This document shows, one piece after another, positions 6,932 through 8,218 of a DNA stretch of 8,218 nucleotides. This DNA is from Actinomycetota bacterium (GTDB lineage: Bacteria; Actinomycetota; Acidimicrobiia; Acidimicrobiales; JAHWLA01). The notes beneath the pieces are model-generated. The model saw nothing but the letters and a program-made list of their open reading frames with translations, was not told where the DNA came from and did no database searches. The stretch covers positions 1 through 8,218 of the forward strand of contig JAHWLA010000124.1 in assembly GCA_019347595.1 (NCBI GenBank). Reading direction: 5' to 3'. A program made the translations under genes and the position numbers. The stretch's first letter is position 1, and each line of letters starts with the position of its first letter.

Positions 6932-6962
6932 CGTGCGGATTCCGCACGCTATGTACTCGGGA
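6918..6962. repeat. Perfect 45-bp palindrome overlapping the kinase stop codon; possible terminator
   Basis: Two 22-bp arms (6918-6939 and 6941-6962) are exact reverse complements around a single T at 6940. The core arm reads CGAGTACATAGCGTGCGGA. As RNA it would form a stem of about 21 bp with a 3-base AUU loop. The kinase stop codon TAG (6929-6931) falls within the left arm, and the palindrome lies between two same-direction genes. No T-tract follows (CGGCGGGG), so it is not a classical intrinsic terminator, although U-less hairpins have been proposed to terminate in actinobacteria. A protein-binding operator or a dispersed palindromic repeat are alternatives. Only one copy occurs in this window. 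Confidence 0.85.
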
Positions 6963-7008
6963 CGGCGGGGCGCGATGAGCCCGGCCGGCCAGGTGCAGCT
7001 ACCGAGCG

Positions 7009-7015
7009 GTAACCT
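7009..7015 (+). promoter_or_regulatory. Probable leaderless promoter -10 element of the acyl-CoA dehydrogenase gene
   Basis: GTAACCT (within GGTAACCT) matches the TANNNT -10 pattern of actinobacterial housekeeping promoters and has an upstream GG. It ends 6 bp before the ATG at 7022, so transcription would begin at or next to the start codon. No Shine-Dalgarno sequence is present, which fits a leaderless mRNA. No good -35 hexamer is visible. Confidence 0.5.
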
Positions 7016-7021
7016 CCGGGC

Positions 7022-8218
7022 ATGGACGTCCGCTACTCCGCCGAAGCCGAGGCCTACCGCGAGAAGGTCCAGGCCTTCCTTGCCGAGCACCTGCCTGCCA
7101 ACTGGACCGGCATCGGCGCGCTCGACCGCGACGCCGCCCACCAGTTCAGCGAGGAGTGGCGGCGCACGCTGTACGAGAACAACCTCCTGGCCGTCTCGTG
7201 GCCGAAGGAGTACGGCGGCGCCGGGCTGTCGCCGCTGGAGCAGGTCATCATCGCCGAGGAGTTCGCCAAGGCCGGCGTGCCCCAGGGGACGATGAACGAC
7301 GTGTTCTCCATCCAGATGGTCGGCAACACGATCATCCAGTGGGGGACCGAGGAGCAGAAGCGCCACTTCCTGCCCCGCATCCTGAGCGGTGAGGATGTCT
7401 GGTGCCAGGGCTACTCCGAGCCCAACGCGGGCTCCGACCTGGCCAACCTGGCGTGCAAGGCGGAGCTCGACGGCGACGAGTGGGTCATCAACGGCCAGAA
7501 GATCTGGACGTCTGCCGGGCACCTGGCCAACTGGATCTTCGTGCTCACCCGCACCGACGCAAGTGCCGCCAAGCACAAGGGCATCACCTTCCTGCTCTGC
7601 CCCATGGACCAGCCGGGCGTCGAGGTGCGCCCGATCAAGATGATCTCCGGGGAGTCGGAGTTCAACGAGGTCTTCTTCACCGACGCCCGCACGCCGCGCC
7701 AGAACGTCGTCGGCGAGGTCAACGCAGGGTGGGCGGTGGCGATGACGCTGCTCGGCTTCGAGCGGGGCGAGGCCGCCGCCGTGCTGCCCGTCCGGTTCCG
7801 CACAGAGATCGACCGGCTCACCGAGCTGGCGAAGGCGCGAGGCAAGGACAAGGACCCGCTGGTCCGGCAGCGCCTGGCCTGGTGCTACAGCAAGGTCGAG
7901 ATCATGCGCTACCTCGGCATGCGGGCGCTGACCCAATGGCTGAGCGGCGGGCACGTCGGGCCGGAGGCGGCCATCACCAAGCTCAACTGGAGCGAGTACC
8001 ACCGCACAGTCACCGAGCTGGCCGTCGACATCCTCGGCCTCGATGCTCTCGTCCCCACCGGCAAGCCGCCGACGTCGGCGTTCCAGGCCGACGAGCCCGG
8101 CGCCCCCAACTCCTCGGCATCGTGGGTGGGCACCTTCCTCAACGCCCGCGCCGGGACGATCTACGCGGGCACGTCCCAGGTGCAGCGCAACATCATCGGC
8201 GAGATGGTGCTCGGCCTG
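7022..8218 (+). CDS. Acyl-CoA dehydrogenase (FadE-type flavoprotein), 3' end cut by window edge
   Basis: This FAD-dependent enzyme introduces a C2-C3 double bond into an acyl-CoA thioester and passes electrons to an electron-transfer flavoprotein. Exactly 399 codons are open to the window edge with no stop. Since the family's terminal block (AGTSQVQRNIIGEMVLGL) is reached, only a few residues are probably missing. The N-terminal helical domain is at about 1-125. The flavin/substrate signature GYSEPNAGSDLA (130-141) and the beta-domain segment INGQKIWTSAGHLANWIFVLTRTD (156-179) follow, then the C-terminal helical domain from about 235. The usual catalytic Glu of the YEGT motif is Ala here (YAGT, 381-384). 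Glu247 in LLGFERGE is the likely base, as in isovaleryl-CoA, long-chain and some mycobacterial steroid side-chain dehydrogenases. The ATG at 7022 fits the family N-terminus. The substrate cannot be assigned. Confidence 0.93.
   Translation, partial: MDVRYSAEAEAYREKVQAFLAEHLPANWTGIGALDRDAAHQFSEEWRRTLYENNLLAVSWPKEYGGAGLSPLEQVIIAEEFAKAGVPQGTMNDVFSIQMVGNTIIQWGTEEQKRHFLPRILSGEDVWCQGYSEPNAGSDLANLACKAELDGDEWVINGQKIWTSAGHLANWIFVLTRTDASAAKHKGITFLLCPMDQPGVEVRPIKMISGESEFNEVFFTDARTPRQNVVGEVNAGWAVAMTLLGFERGEAAAVLPVRFRTEIDRLTELAKARGKDKDPLVRQRLAWCYSKVEIMRYLGMRALTQWLSGGHVGPEAAITKLNWSEYHRTVTELAVDILGLDALVPTGKPPTSAFQADEPGAPNSSASWVGTFLNARAGTIYAGTSQVQRNIIGEMVLGL

Noticed and set aside
6918..6962. Palindrome as the end of an insertion sequence or a CRISPR repeat
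   Set aside because: No transposase gene, target-site duplication or second copy is present, and there is no array of spacers.
4936..6978. 680-codon plus-strand open frame across MoxR and the ROK kinase
   Set aside because: It runs antisense to MoxR and then out of frame through the kinase, and has no conserved motif.
6212..8002. 596-codon minus-strand open frame antisense to the kinase and acyl-CoA dehydrogenase
   Set aside because: It reads straight through the palindrome and is antisense to two well-supported genes. It shows no domain of its own.

Overview
The window is GC-rich throughout and fully packed with ordinary bacterial genes. A high-GC actinobacterium is the best reading. The evidence is the DUF3040 membrane protein (a family largely confined to Actinobacteria), the actinobacterial form of DinB, the MoxR / DUF58 / transglutaminase operon, GTG and TTG starts, and at least one likely leaderless promoter. 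The acyl-CoA dehydrogenase would suit an environmental lineage such as Acidimicrobiia, but the sequence alone does not fix the class.

Layout, left to right. (1) The C-terminal three quarters of DNA polymerase IV (dinB), + strand, cut by the left edge. (2) A 125-aa DUF3040 membrane protein, + strand, 108 bp downstream. (3) A tight three-gene operon on the - strand, transcribed from about 6012 down to 1471: MoxR-type AAA+ ATPase, DUF58 protein, then a TgpA-like membrane transglutaminase. These genes are separated by 4 bp and by a 4-bp GTGA stop/start overlap. The operon meets the DUF3040 gene tail to tail with only 13 bp between the stop codons. (4) A 70-bp divergent intergenic region. (5) A ROK-family sugar kinase, + strand, ending inside a perfect 45-bp palindrome. 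(6) An acyl-CoA dehydrogenase, + strand, complete except for its last residues, with a GGTAACCT promoter-like element just upstream of its ATG.

How the genes work together. The MoxR ATPase, DUF58 protein and transglutaminase form a known co-occurring trio. By family knowledge, the ATPase is thought to act as a chaperone or remodeller for the DUF58 protein and the membrane-bound, externally facing transglutaminase-like enzyme, in cell-envelope work. DinB, the kinase and the dehydrogenase are functionally separate (lesion bypass, sugar phosphorylation, acyl-CoA oxidation). From general memory, dinB, DUF3040 and the MoxR/DUF58/transglutaminase trio often lie near mraZ and the division/cell-wall cluster in actinobacteria. 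No mraZ is present here.

I found no mobile element, CRISPR array, tRNA, rRNA or clearly undescribed multi-gene system. No gene-free stretch exceeds about 110 bp. The most unusual non-coding element is the palindrome at 6918-6962. Several residue-level oddities in the enzymes are also worth checking.
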